In this document: positions 63,776 through 64,000 of the stretch, one piece after another
Position numbering within the stretch: position 1 is the first letter of the stretch
How the letters are laid out: each line of letters begins with the position of its first letter
Assembly: GCA_907165065.1 (NCBI GenBank)
Contig: OU015525.1
Span: 50,973,537 to 51,037,536, forward strand
DNA length: 64,000 nucleotides
Source of the DNA: Caprimulgus europaeus
Taxonomy: Eukaryota; Chordata; Aves; Caprimulgiformes; Caprimulgidae
Reading direction: 5' to 3'
The notes under the pieces: model-generated
Database searches by the model: none
Seen by the model: only the letters and a program-made list of their open reading frames with translations
Told to the model about the DNA's origin: nothing
Made by a program: the position numbers and the translations under genes

Positions 63776-64000
63776 GTGATTCATGTTATGGGTGAAGGAA
63801 ATGGTGAATAGTGACAGAACGTGAGTTCACAGGTAATCAGTCATAGTTTGGATGTAGTTGATAAATTTGCATTTGCTTAATCTGAAAATATAAAGCCTGA
63901 TTTTGCCTCTTTCAATTTTTTATCCTTCTACCATGAGACTGTCAGAAAACAAAAGTGCAACTTCGTTTCCTGATTATCTTAATTTCATCAGATTTCACTT
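63776..64000. other. Right edge, nothing recognised
   Basis: A+T-rich sequence to the end of the window. I see no poly-A signal that clearly belongs to the possible exon at 63592-63775. Confidence 0.4.

Noticed and set aside
1-64000. CRISPR arrays, tRNA or rRNA genes, operons, toxin-antitoxin or phage-like systems
   Set aside because: There are no regularly spaced repeats, no tRNA or rRNA signatures and no bacterial gene organisation. The composition and repeats are those of a bird nuclear genome.

Overview
The window is vertebrate nuclear DNA, most likely from a bird. It is mostly non-coding and A+T-rich. It carries three CR1 retrotransposon copies (4234-4807, ~10490-11256 and ~42690-43562). 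It also carries a solo LTR of an avian endogenous-retrovirus type (~40209-40741), one CpG island (~31590-32850) and conventional GT-AG splice sites. There are no operons, no ribosome binding sites and no bacterial-style genes. Nearly all stop-free frames are chance frames. I cannot name the species.

The one gene I can identify is COLEC12 (collectin-12, also called scavenger receptor CL-P1 or SRCL), on the minus strand. Coding exon 1 (32143 down to 32137) contributes ATG AAA G. It is followed by a GT donor and an intron of 11,755 bp. Coding exon 2 (20381 down to 20331) has a good polypyrimidine-AG acceptor and a GTAAGT donor. Spliced, they read MKDDFAEEEEVQSFGYKRFG, the conserved N-terminal cytoplasmic tail of this type II membrane receptor. 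The membrane anchor, coiled coil, collagen-like stalk and C-type lectin domain lie on later exons beyond position 1, so only the 5' end of the gene is present.

Layout: 1-20330 is the 5' part of COLEC12 intron 2, with two plus-strand CR1 copies. 20331-20381 is exon 2. 20382-32136 is intron 1, ending in a CpG-rich, G-rich (sense strand) degenerate repeat next to exon 1. ~32137-32850 is exon 1, the 5' leader and the promoter in a CpG island. 32850-64000 is the 5' flank, with a solo LTR, an old minus-strand CR1, pieces of an apparently ancient palindromic repeat and simple repeats. I found no convincing gene there. A possible exon near the right edge (63592-63775) is tentative.

I found no new multi-gene system. 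The observations most worth a second look are: a start-stop AUG-UGA just upstream of the COLEC12 start codon; the G-rich repeat abutting the promoter; two CR1 copies with the same abnormal 5' junction; an imperfect 66-bp palindrome that looks like an ancient amniote repeat; several clean inverted repeats in introns; and the same-orientation solo LTR upstream of the promoter.
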